DNA from: Phoronis ovalis
Taxonomy: Eukaryota > Phoronida > Phoronidae
DNA: 16,753 bases
Reading direction: 5' to 3'
Assembly (NCBI GenBank): GCA_028565635.1
Contig: JAOXYB010022925.1
Span: 1-16,753 of the forward strand
Positions 10,401 to 16,753 of the stretch are shown here, piece after piece. The position numbers were made by a program, and so were the translations under genes. The notes under the pieces were generated by a model, which did no database searches, was not told the origin of the DNA, and saw nothing but the letters and a program-made list of their open reading frames with translations. How positions within the stretch are numbered: the first letter of the stretch is position 1; each line of letters begins with the position of its first letter.

Positions 10401-12947
10401 ACAGATATTCCTTATTACATGCAAGAAATATCTGTAATCGAAAAACCTATTAAACTTTTAAACCTGCTAGAAGTTCAAACATACACATATAACTTCAGCA
10501 ATCTGGGCATTTCAACAGCAATTGTTTAAAGGTATCCCACTGCTCATTTAACAAAGTTTATCTGAAAGAAACTTCACCAAATTTTGGGAAAATAAAGTAT
10601 AATTAATAGAGTACACAACGCTATACTAGAGTGAAAATAGGATAGTAGTTAGTGTGTATTGATATATTTAAAATATCTGTAATGTCCAGTTTCTCAAAAA
10701 GAGTCACAGATTTTAGATGAATATTCACATACCAAAGCGGGTTACTCCATCTCAAGGAAGTTTGCATTTTGCTTGTGTATACAATGTATATCCACCTGGC
10801 GAGCATGAATTTACTATTTATTAATTACAGGTGTTTTACAGCAAAATTAAACGATGCAGTAGTTTTATAGTAAATTGGTGACATGCACAAATTATTGATA
10901 TTTATAGTAGACACTAAACGGCATTCTAATTCTATAGCGTTTAATTTAATTGCTGGCTTTCGGACTCTAAAATGAAGTCAGGAAAAATTATGTTGTGAAG
11001 ATTGAACTTATTCATTCCCCATTTTATATTTTATATTTTTTTATCCACCCAGTTCTGTCCTTGCGACATAATAAAATGAACACAAATAGGTACAGCTGGA
11101 ATATATTTAGTCTTAGCTTAGTGTAAAGGTTGTGTTGGCACCATGGCCTATTGTCATGTTGATGTTCCTTGATTATGGACACTTTCTAGAAACTAGTTGC
11201 TCACACAGGTTCATATGGACAAATAAAATTGATTAAACAGACAGTATTTATCAACCTAATGCATTCAGGAAACATTTAAAATCAAAGATGTTCACAAATA
11301 ATCATCTAATAGTTTTATTGTCCACAAATCAGAACTTTATTTTGTAATAAAAGCAGGATGTTAGGACGAAATTAATATATTTATCTTACACCTCCTGCAA
11401 TCTAAAAATACTCATGAGCTCCTGAAATGAGTTAGACCTAAAAATACTCATGAGTATTTTCAGTGGGACCACTGCTGTAATAGTGGTCTTGAATTGAACT
11501 CCGGTCCACAGCCAAAGAACCCTCCTGTTTAACGTGAAAATCAAATAAGGACACACTGCTGTAACCTAGGAGTTGCTTTTCATATGCCATTTGCAGTTGT
11601 GCAGTCTAACCCATGAGGCTTTGCTGTGCGGCAGTAACACGATCCTCAATATTGCTTTAATATAATTCTAATAATGGCAACATCTTGTATATAGTTCCCT
11701 ATAAAGCATGCACCCAAATACATATTTCTTGCCAGATGTTGCAATTTTCTTGCAAGCTATAAAATTGATGTGATTTTGTGGAAATTGTATCCAGCATAGG
11801 TTCATTTATATCGATACAGTTTCTAAAATAAATGTGAGTGACTATTATAAACATGTGCAGAATTCATATCAAACATAAATTGTACTTTTTGATGATCCAT
11901 ATTGTGATACTTCTTCCAGCTTCCTATCAGATTCCCATCAACAAGAGATGTCACAGATTTAGACTCTCCTCACCAGTTCAAACGTTTAACTGGAAAAAAT
12001 GCCTCACTGATTGCAGAGGAGGGACTAAATATGGGTGTAAACTCAACTCTAATTCTGGATTTGGATTTATGTTTCACAGATTGCACTGGTTTAACTGAAG
12101 GTGCACCAAGTTCTTGGCAGGCTTGGGTTGCTGGTTAGTTATTTTCTCCTGGTTGCTAGATGTATTGTAATTTCCACGTAATACGTAGGTTATTGTGAGC
12201 ATGTGGTATGCTTTACCGTCAGGAGAGATGTAATACCTTGCTATGTGCTTTATCTGATAGGCTGAATAATTTATGATATTTCTAGCCTTATTTTTAAAAA
12301 ATCATTGCATATACTTCCAGTTAATTTTTAAAAAGGTTAAATGTTGTATAAATAATTTCTTTAGTAATTTGAAGTGAAACATGTTTTTTATAACAAGAAA
12401 ATGCAATGCTTATTTGTTGAATGTAATAAAAATATTATGAACACATCTTAATGTGGCTTCATTTATCACTTAATATTATATGTTTACGCTTGGATGACAT
12501 AAAAGACCTATACTACTAAATATGGATTCACAAATGGCTACAAATTTAGAGATGAAATCATCTTTCATTGTCTACTAGTTGCAGCTTAGTTTCAGAAATT
12601 CTGCTAAAAATATTTATATAAACTTAGTCATTTATTAAATTTTGCATTTATGACATTGTTATGGTACATTTTATATTCCTTTTTAAGGCGACGAGTTACA
12701 ACATTACAGTGACGATCAGTTGTCGGGCAAATTAACCGACATGTCTATGCAACCAAGAATAAAGATCAAGATTCCTGCCTCCTGGGCCAACCAAGAAGCT
12801 GTGATATATGTTGAATGTATGGTGTACTACTGTGATGATTCAGGGGTTTGTAAAATGAAGGGAATTGTGTTCAGACAGACTATTAAAGTGCTAGATGTCG
12901 TATCACATGCTGAAGTTTGCTTAATTTTGCAGCATGAACTAAAATAA
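4255..12947 (+). CDS. NHLRC2: NHL repeat-containing protein 2, complete ten-exon gene (gene-level entry)
   Basis: Joining 4255-4414, 4858-5456, 5977-6114, 6449-6581, 6992-7085, 7501-7726, 8086-8211, 8680-8862, 11920-12133 and 12688-12947 gives 2133 nt, or 710 residues plus TAA (human: 726). All nine introns are GT-AG with consistent phase. Domains: a thioredoxin-like domain at about 54-180 with C84-I-N-C87 (preceded by C83) and the cis-proline motif C155-W-P157-T; an NHL propeller at about 215-555 with six blades, marked by [40 protein letters not shown] and ADTNNHAI; and a beta-rich C-terminal domain at about 556-710. The family is cytosolic. Human loss causes FINCA disease, and D142 here aligns with the disease residue Asp148. 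The reaction is not settled; a redox role is inferred from CxxC. The start at 4255 has a strong context (AAAATGG). An in-frame ATG at 4237 would add six residues. Confidence 0.95.
4485..4520 (+). repeat. Degenerate solo end of the foldback-element family
   Basis: AATCCTGGCTTCATGACCCT followed by ACTACCGTAGG resembles the left tip of the 2645-3418 element (AGTCCTAGCTTTATGACCCT then ACTATGG). The CCTAC/GTAGG pair keeps the small hairpin. No matching second end was found, so this is a fragment or deletion derivative within NHLRC2 intron 1. Confidence 0.6.
4858..5456 (+). CDS. NHLRC2: NHLRC2 exon 2 (thioredoxin-like domain and first NHL blade)
   Basis: This 599-nt exon starts after TTTTGTAG and completes Gly54 to give GLEWIN, as in the family. 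It holds the whole thioredoxin-like fold: [20 protein letters not shown] (75-94), the GVHSAKF strand (111-117), VVND (139-142), CWPT with the cis-proline (155-158) and a VGEGH-like turn. The first propeller strand LLFPGKI leads to [12 protein letters not shown] (235-246). The donor is GAG|GTTTGT, phase 0. The open frame runs on to 5534 but loses family similarity, so the splice is preferred. Intron 2 (5457-5976) shows nothing notable. Confidence 0.94.
5977..6114 (+). CDS. NHLRC2: NHLRC2 exon 3 (NHL blade)
   Basis: This exon encodes residues 254-299 in phase 0. It starts after TGTATTTAG with ECIGG, continues with a [15 protein letters not shown] segment, and ends [12 protein letters not shown], a canonical NHL repeat. 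The donor is GAA|GTAGGC. Intron 3 (6115-6448) is AT-rich with no recognised feature. Confidence 0.93.
6449..6581 (+). CDS. NHLRC2: NHLRC2 exon 4 (NHL blade)
   Basis: This exon encodes residues 300-343 plus one base of residue 344. It begins IDLNKQ, then [15 protein letters not shown] and the ISSPWDVAL segment (about 331-339) shared by NHLRC2 proteins. The acceptor is TTTTATAG; the donor is GTCG|GTATGT, phase 1. The open frame beyond 6581 is intronic. Intron 4 is 6582-6991. Confidence 0.92.
6992..7085 (+). CDS. NHLRC2: NHLRC2 exon 5 (NHL blade)
   Basis: This is a 94-nt exon too short to stand out as an open frame. It was found from the strong acceptor CTCTTTTTTCAG and the family sequence [19 protein letters not shown] (about 353-371). 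It completes residue 344 as Asp and ends in phase 2 at AATAG|GTAATT. Human has [10 protein letters not shown] in the same place. Intron 5 (7086-7500) has no recognised feature. Confidence 0.92.
7501..7726 (+). CDS. NHLRC2: NHLRC2 exon 6 (NHL blade)
   Basis: This exon encodes residues 375-450. The acceptor is TTACTTACAG. It contains [12 protein letters not shown] (385-396), [11 protein letters not shown] (403-413), [20 protein letters not shown] (420-439) and VGGERDP (443-449), all hallmark NHLRC2 segments. The donor is ACA|GTAAGA, phase 0. Intron 6 (7727-8085) shows nothing notable. Confidence 0.95.
8086..8211 (+). CDS. NHLRC2: NHLRC2 exon 7 (NHL blade)
   Basis: This exon encodes residues 451-492 in phase 0. 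The acceptor is GTTTCCTCAG. It reads [20 protein letters not shown], then LGVALLD and [10 protein letters not shown], matching the family's NLFAFGD...KLQHPLGV...VADSYNHK pattern. The donor is AAG|GTATAA. Intron 7 is 8212-8679. Confidence 0.94.
8680..8862 (+). CDS. NHLRC2: NHLRC2 exon 8 (last NHL blade)
   Basis: This exon encodes residues 493-553. It starts IKVINP after GTATTTTAG, contains [11 protein letters not shown] and [15 protein letters not shown] (531-545), and ends EVKQ|GTTTGT in phase 0. Joined directly to exon 9 (LPIRFPS) it aligns without a gap to the human VSVLPI region, which argues against an obligatory exon in the 3-kb intron 8 that follows. Confidence 0.94.
9051..9745. mobile_element. 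Old foldback/MITE-like inverted-repeat element in intron 8
   Basis: The terminal AGACCCATTCG (9051-9061) is matched by CGAATGGGTCT (9735-9745). Inverted matching continues inward: GGGCAATTTAATGAAAAA against TTTTTCATTAAACTGCCC; a 19-nt pair with one mismatch (9183-9201 with 9587-9605); and CAGATTTTTGAAATTTT (9318-9334) with its exact reverse complement at 9428-9444. All pairs share a centre near 9390, so the whole 695 bp is one large imperfect inverted repeat. The arms are much more diverged than those of the 2645-3418 element, implying greater age. No clear target duplication or transposase is seen. Confidence 0.78.
10365..10502. repeat. Short inverted-repeat element (MITE-like) in intron 8
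   Basis: ATTGCTGAAGT (10365-10375) and ACTTCAGCAAT (10492-10502) are exact inverted copies. An inner pair, CGATACAGATATT (10397-10409) and AAATATCTGTAATCG (10436-10450), matches with one offset base. The stretch between the inner pair and the right terminus (about 10451-10491) has no counterpart on the left, so the structure is asymmetric or has been altered by an indel. Confidence 0.55.
11402..11460. repeat. Direct repeat and 20-bp palindrome
   Basis: CTAAAAATACTCATGAG occurs at 11402-11418 and again at 11438-11454, 36 nt apart. The second copy is part of a perfect 20-bp palindrome, AAAATACTCATGAGTATTTT, at 11441-11460. A short hairpin (GACCACT/AGTGGTC) follows at 11467-11488. Origin unknown; it lies in NHLRC2 intron 8. 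Confidence 0.6.
11920..12133 (+). CDS. NHLRC2: NHLRC2 exon 9 (C-terminal domain, first part)
   Basis: This exon encodes residues 554-624 plus one base of Gly625. The acceptor is ACTTCTTCCAG. It starts [10 protein letters not shown], matching human LPIFRS, then a linker and a beta-rich part ([10 protein letters not shown]) with [10 protein letters not shown], comparable to human KLTEGVSSCW. The donor is GCTG|GTTAGT, phase 1; read-through would hit TAG at once. A long open frame overlapping it in another frame (11838-12098) is a shadow. Confidence 0.88.
12688..12947 (+). CDS. NHLRC2: NHLRC2 exon 10 (C-terminal end and stop)
   Basis: This exon completes Gly625, continues [15 protein letters not shown], and includes [20 protein letters not shown] and [12 protein letters not shown], matching human VSVSVFLYYC...CMMKAILFSQPLQITD. 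It ends LILQHELK followed by TAA at 12945-12947. The acceptor is CTTTTTAAG at 12687. The C-terminal strands match family length, so the gene is complete. Confidence 0.92.
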
Positions 12948-12948
12948 A
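12943..12948 (+). terminator. Candidate polyadenylation signal overlapping the NHLRC2 stop codon
   Basis: AATAAA includes the TAA stop. If used, the 3' UTR would be only some 15-30 nt. The next AATAAA on this strand is near 14190, which would give a 3' UTR of about 1.25 kb. Which one is used cannot be told from sequence. Confidence 0.3.
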
Positions 12949-13365
12949 CTGTAATTTATATGAAAGTGGACTTTATTCAGAAATTTATCTTCTTAAACCA
13001 ATAAGGCTAGCAGGATACATTTGTGTTCCTGTTTGACCTTCTGTCTTCCAAGTAATCTGCAGGCAACATTGATACCACATGGTAACATTACATTTACTTT
13101 GTTAAGAAAGCTCAGTTAAGGTATTACAATGGGGGATCAACCTTTCCGATAGTTGTTTTATTCAAATTGTCAACTATCACTGTATGAGCATGAATTCTCT
13201 ATTTCATAATCGTTTTGTTTACTGTTACAGTTTAGACTTGCCACATTGTGATCAAATACTTTATTGTCACATTAACAGTCCTTATCTGTAGTCTGTCACC
13301 ATCTAAGACATAAAAGTAAACTAAGACAACATTCCAGTTGTAATCTGATATTATTACCATTTTGC
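12949..13365. other. NHLRC2 3' flank or 3' UTR, no gene seen
   Basis: This AT-rich stretch between convergent genes has no open frame with protein-like features on either strand. It would be NHLRC2 3' UTR if the distal polyadenylation signal is used. Confidence 0.4.
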
Positions 13366-13605
13366 AATGAAGTGCAACCCTGTGGTATAATAGTATTTCG
13401 TTTGTGATATTGAATTTTTTAATGAGGACATTAGTTTTGCAGCAAAGATATTACCGCATTAGCTTGAACTGCAGTGGGAATCTTTATGAAAATTTAATCT
13501 ACATTATTATCACATCATCACAAAGCATTTGAGGTTCAGTGTGGTAACTAATGTGCTCATTATAAAATGCAACAACACAACGAAATACCAGAGTAACACT
13601 TCATT
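13366..13605. mobile_element. MITE-like imperfect inverted repeat, about 240 bp
   Basis: The left end AATGAAGTGCAACCCTGTGG is mirrored by the reverse complement of the right end, which reads AATGAAGTGTTACTCTGG. The match continues through TATTTCGTTTGTG against TATTTCGTTGTG, and TTAATGAGGACATTAGTT against ATAATGAGCACATTAGTT. The arms are about 65-75 nt and moderately diverged, with a loop centred near 13485. No transposase or clear target duplication is seen. It lies downstream of NHLRC2 and may be transcribed as part of its 3' UTR. Confidence 0.7.
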
Positions 13606-14600
13606 ACGAACAGTAATGTCTCCCCTGCATTTTTTATTTCCGGTGAGTACATGTTGTTAGTGATTTTTATGGGCATGGCCCACTTTTTATTTTGCTTCAT
13701 TGTTATAATTATTTAGATTGTTATTAATATTCTTGGCTTGCATTTTACAGCTGTATTGCATGTTGATTGGTAAGTTTTTATCTAAAAAGCAGTATTCACT
13801 GGCACAATCAATGTTTGTGTTCCGATTGTGTTTTTTATGAAATGTAGTATTATGTAGGTTTTTAAAACATAGTTTTAATCATACAAAAAATCACATTTAT
13901 TGTTATTCCGTCATAAAATATATTTTAGAATAGTATTATGCTTTTTTACTGTTGTTTGCTTAATATTTGGAAAATTGTACATGGAGCCTATTTATGTATC
14001 CAGCCAAAGTAAAATGTTATAAAGACAATGTTTTATTTTGAAAGATTTTAGTTGCGTTATAAGTGGTTGATAAGTGCATCTCCTGTATAGTAACTTGTAC
14101 TAGTGGTTAGGCAAGGGAATGTTCCTCGTTTTAACAATTATATTTTATTACAAGTATTTTTATTTGTGCTTCTGTTTTTGTAAAAGAAAAATAAACGGAT
14201 TAAGCTTTTATGTCATATTTATTAATATAGTTCCATTTTGCAGGAAAAAAATCCACTGTATTCAGAATGTATATATTATACCCAATCTTAATACTAGTTT
14301 TAACTAAAATTATATTAAATGTGTTTGGTTCTCAAGTTTGTGTGAGAAAATGTGGCTACCAGTAAGTCCGTCTGCAGATGATGCAATAGATGTAACTATT
14401 ACCATTATTTTGTTAAAGCACTTTACATAAAAGCTAATGTGTGCTAGAAAATTTTAATTTAGAATAACATCAACCAAAGGGAGACTCCAATCACAACAGC
14501 ACTGCCAAAACGGTTGACACCAAGTACAAAGACCCATTTAATTCTTGTAGGAAGCATTTGCTGCCTACACACCACAATAACTGGACATAAGCCATCTCTC
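13606..14600. other. AT-rich convergent intergenic region
   Basis: No gene is recognised. AATAAA at 14190-14195 on the plus strand could end a long NHLRC2 transcript. The open frame at 14119-14307 (plus) is a low-complexity, Phe/Tyr/Ile-rich run of AT sequence and is not taken as a gene. Confidence 0.4.
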
Positions 14601-14603
14601 ACT

Positions 14604-14609
14604 TTTATT
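14604..14609 (-). terminator. Candidate polyadenylation signal of the minus-strand gene
   Basis: TTTATT on the plus strand is AATAAA on the minus strand, about 140 nt beyond the stop codon at 14750-14752. That is a normal distance for the 3' UTR of the gene whose last exon ends there. Confidence 0.4.
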
Positions 14610-14749
14610 TTCCATGATGCATTAAGATTTGACTTCTTGCATATGACAATGCTCTCCATACATTAAATAATTTTATCATTTTTCCATATGATAAATTCCC
14701 ACCACACCTAAAAACATTTCAGAGTTTGAACTTAATTCTTATACACGTA

Positions 14750-14942
14750 TCATAACTTAACATTCATTTTGGCAAGTCTTTCGTGATTATGGTCAATAGA
14801 CCATTTTGTTGGTAAAAACTTGGGTAGCATAGTATCAAGAAAATGTTTTCTCCAAGTTTTCTCAAATTCTATTAATCCTCCATTAGCGATGAAGTATTCC
14901 ACAACTTTTTTCCCGTGTGGTATATAAGCATCATTTACTACC
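14750..14942 (-). CDS. Last coding exon of an unrecognised gene
   Basis: On the minus strand a textbook acceptor (pyrimidine tract ending CTTCATTTTTTGCAG) is followed by 193 nt: one base completing a codon, 63 sense codons and TGA. The peptide begins VVNDAYIPHGKKVVEYFI and ends DHNHERLAKMNVKL. It has a balanced, soluble composition (Trp, His, Lys and Glu spread through it, two predicted helices), unlike random AT-rich frames. This supports a real C-terminus. I do not recognise the family. It has no Cys-pair, membrane segment or repeat. The earlier exon must end in phase 2; none is convincing inside the window, so the gene probably continues to the right. It converges with NHLRC2. Confidence 0.72.
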
Positions 14943-15030
14943 CTGCAAAAAATGAAGAAAGCTAGAAAAATAATCAGATAATGTTAACAGTCATCAAAAG
15001 AATTAGGGTAGACATCAGGCTTACCTAACC

Positions 15031-15350
15031 AGCGTAGACTCGAACCGTCAATCCGCATTCGCAGGCCTGTTTCCTACCATTCGAACACATTTTCCGGGTT
15101 TCGCACCAAAATTCCTGCTACTCGAACCGTCTTTTTCGTAGACTCGCGTAAGTTGCCGGGAACTCGCACAGATTTCTGTAGACTCCGACACTTTCCAACC
15201 ATTCAGAAATAATAAATACTGCGGAAACTGACGAATGTATTTCCGTGAACTCGGTCTCGTAATACAAAATCCAAACCAGATCGAACTTTACTCCGGTCAC
15301 TTTCTTAGCCCGGGTTTGTTACTCGGAGTCCCGTCGGGAGTGTATTATAA
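15031..15350. repeat. CpG-rich degenerate tandem array, about 20-bp period
   Basis: Successive units of 19-22 nt follow a pattern close to TTTCCGTAGACTCGCACC: TTTCCTACCATTCGAACACA, TTTTCCGGGTTTCGCACC, TTCCTGCTACTCGAACCGTC, TTTTTCGTAGACTCGCGTAA, TTGCCGGGAACTCGCACAGA, TTTCTGTAGACTCCGACAC, TTTCCAACCATTCAG, and later ATTTCCGTGAACTCGGTC. The clearest part is about 15070-15215; flanking copies are more degenerate. By eye there are about 28 CpG in 310 bp, in contrast to the CpG-poor surroundings. The minus-strand open frame at 15118-15300 is a by-product of the repeat. Confidence 0.7.
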
Positions 15351-15363
15351 TCTTAACTAAAAA

Positions 15364-15397
15364 CTGAGACTAATATAACTAGTTATATTAGTCTCAG
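15364..15397. repeat. Perfect 34-bp palindrome
   Basis: The sequence runs from CTGAGACTAATATAA through a central CTAG to TTATATTAGTCTCAG with no mismatch and no spacer. Its 16-nt core ATATAACTAGTTATAT recurs exactly at 2420-2435. It directly follows the CpG-rich array and may be the terminus of an element. Confidence 0.85.
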
Positions 15398-15399
15398 CT

Positions 15400-16753
15400 A
15401 ACAATTTGAAATTGCACGCGGAGTTCAATATTTTGGCTTAAACATCTTGTTATATATTAGAATATATGTGAACAAATTTGAGTTTAACAATAGATATGTA
15501 AATATGTTGGGATGATTGTCATTCAATACCTCCAAGCCATCAGGCATATTATTTAAATTTGCATATGACTTTATTATTCAATATGTAAGTACATTATTAT
15601 ATAACAGTAGTAAAGCAGGATAAATAGCTAAGAGACTGAGTGGAGACAAGACACATCCAGCTAGAACTTTGAGCACATAAGAAGCAATATAACAGGTGAA
15701 CCTTGAAAGCATATTTGGACCAGAACATTGACATTATTATGGATGTCATAGCTGTGCATTTTGTGTACTATATATCCTTGTAATATAACTGATAAATTCA
15801 TAGTCAAGATGTACAGAAACTTCATCAAATAACTTCAGTAGATGTTTGATAGGTAATCGTCACTAGCCGCTATAAAAGCAAAAGAAAATCAGTGAAAGAA
15901 CTATTAACACTTTAAACCATAATGGTGGAGGAAACTAGAAGACCAGTATCAAGATGAACAATATCAAGAAGAATAAGCAGTGCTCAGATTTATAAGATAG
16001 TTACAGACTTTTAATATATAAAGGACTTCATCATAAACAATCTACATTATATATTTCCTTGTTCTAAATTTCAAAATCGTAATATATTCAAATATAAGGG
16101 GGGTTGTTTGTAAAATATAATTATTGTAATTTCGTAACTCTTCTTCTAATCTAAACCAAATAATAATAGACACAACAACATCGTGACACATCTTTATATG
16201 TACAGGTCATTCACCGTATTTAATATTATGTTAAAGATAGGTTGCAAGAAAAGAAACATATTATTACAGTCATAGTATATGATTATTTTAAGATTTCAAT
16301 TTGTTTCTTTCGCCGGGGATTCATGTTGTTTCATGTACTATCCAAGTAATTTTTATACATTTAATCCGTCGTCACTAGGACAAATGTGAATTCCCAATAT
16401 GAAACACGTACACAACCATTACAAACATTTTGAAAGTTAAAATATGTTTCTCCATAGCATTCAAAGGAAAGTGTATCAATGTAGTAAACGGGGCAAAACC
16501 ATGCTGTTGTACGGGGCTGCAGTTGTATGTCGCTCAATTAAGTCTTCAAATAATTTTCTTTATTTTGATCAGTTCAGTTAACAACGTAAATAAGTCAGTT
16601 AGTTTTGGCCCAATTGTATATGCCCCTTATAAATGCGGAATATTAATTCTTAGAAAACCATATATAAGTATAGAGAACCATAAAGATTTTTTAAACCGTG
16701 AGAAAGCCACGCCCCTTTTGTTACTATTGTTCTGCATAAGACCTGTCAGTGTC
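15400..16753. other. AT-rich sequence, no gene seen
   Basis: I found no open frame of substance, tRNA, or matching donor for the minus-strand last exon at 14942. It presumably lies within a long intron or upstream sequence of that minus-strand gene, or is intergenic. Confidence 0.4.

Larger units (their letters stand above)
8863..11919 (+). other. NHLRC2 intron 8, repeat-rich
   Basis: This 3057-nt intron is far longer than the other eight, which are 334-554 nt. The extra length is partly explained by two inverted-repeat elements, at 9051-9745 and 10365-10502. It also holds a 17-nt direct repeat and a palindrome near 11402-11460, and an 18-nt stretch flanked by consensus splice sites at 9921-9938. 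No other gene was recognised. A plus-strand open frame at 9375-9590 lies inside the first element and a minus-strand one at 10621-10806 has no protein-like features. Confidence 0.7.

Noticed and set aside
11838-12098. 86-codon plus-strand frame
   Set aside because: It overlaps NHLRC2 exon 9 in a different frame; the exon 9 frame matches the family and joins in phase.
14459-14659. Minus-strand 66-codon frame ending in a hydrophobic run
   Set aside because: It could suggest a tail-anchored peptide, but an in-frame stop lies just upstream of its ATG, there is no clear acceptor, and it falls in the likely 3' UTR of the minus-strand gene.
15031-15060. tRNA gene or tRNA-derived SINE on the minus strand
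   Set aside because: GGTTCGAGTC fits a B-box, but no convincing A-box, cloverleaf or terminator is present, and the same word recurs as part of the 20-mer repeat.
15118-15300. Minus-strand 60-codon frame
   Set aside because: It lies within the degenerate 20-mer array; its frame is a by-product of the repeats and it has no family match.
1-16753. CRISPR array, bacterial operon, phage or defence system
   Set aside because: There are no regular direct repeats with unique spacers and no prokaryotic gene organisation. All supported genes are intron-containing animal genes.

Overview
The window is nuclear DNA from an animal. Genes are split by GT-AG introns, the background is AT-rich and CpG-poor, and the coding exons match animal gene families. 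Many inverted-repeat mobile-element remnants sit between and inside the genes. A marine invertebrate such as a mollusc or another lophotrochozoan would fit, but that is only an impression; nothing here fixes the phylum. There are no bacterial operons, CRISPR arrays or rRNA genes.

Layout, left to right. (1) 197-460, minus strand: first coding exon of delta-1-pyrroline-5-carboxylate synthase (ALDH18A1/P5CS), with a mitochondrial presequence and the start of the glutamate 5-kinase domain; the rest of the gene lies to the left of the window. (2) 461-4254: a divergent intergenic region of about 3.8 kb. It holds a 65-bp near-perfect hairpin (1316-1380) and a 775-bp foldback transposon with 370-bp arms (2645-3418). 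(3) 4255-12947, plus strand: a complete ten-exon NHLRC2 gene. I joined the exons by splice phase and family similarity, giving 2133 nt and 710 residues, against 726 in human. The protein has a thioredoxin-like domain with a CINC motif, an NHL beta-propeller and a C-terminal beta-rich domain. Intron 8 (3057 bp) carries two further inverted-repeat elements. (4) 12948-14749: the region between convergent genes, with a 240-bp inverted-repeat element that may lie in the NHLRC2 3' UTR. (5) 14750-14942, minus strand: the last coding exon of a gene I do not recognise, with a very clear splice acceptor and stop codon. (6) 15031-15350: a CpG-rich patch made largely of degenerate repeats of about 20 bp, followed by a perfect 34-bp palindrome at 15364-15397. 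(7) 15400-16753: AT-rich sequence in which I see no gene.

P5CS makes the proline/ornithine precursor in mitochondria. NHLRC2 is a cytosolic thioredoxin-like/NHL protein needed in animals. Their divergent arrangement does not by itself imply a shared job. No new multi-gene system is evident. The most unusual content is structural: at least four inverted-repeat elements of different ages, the CpG-rich 20-mer array and two strong palindromes.
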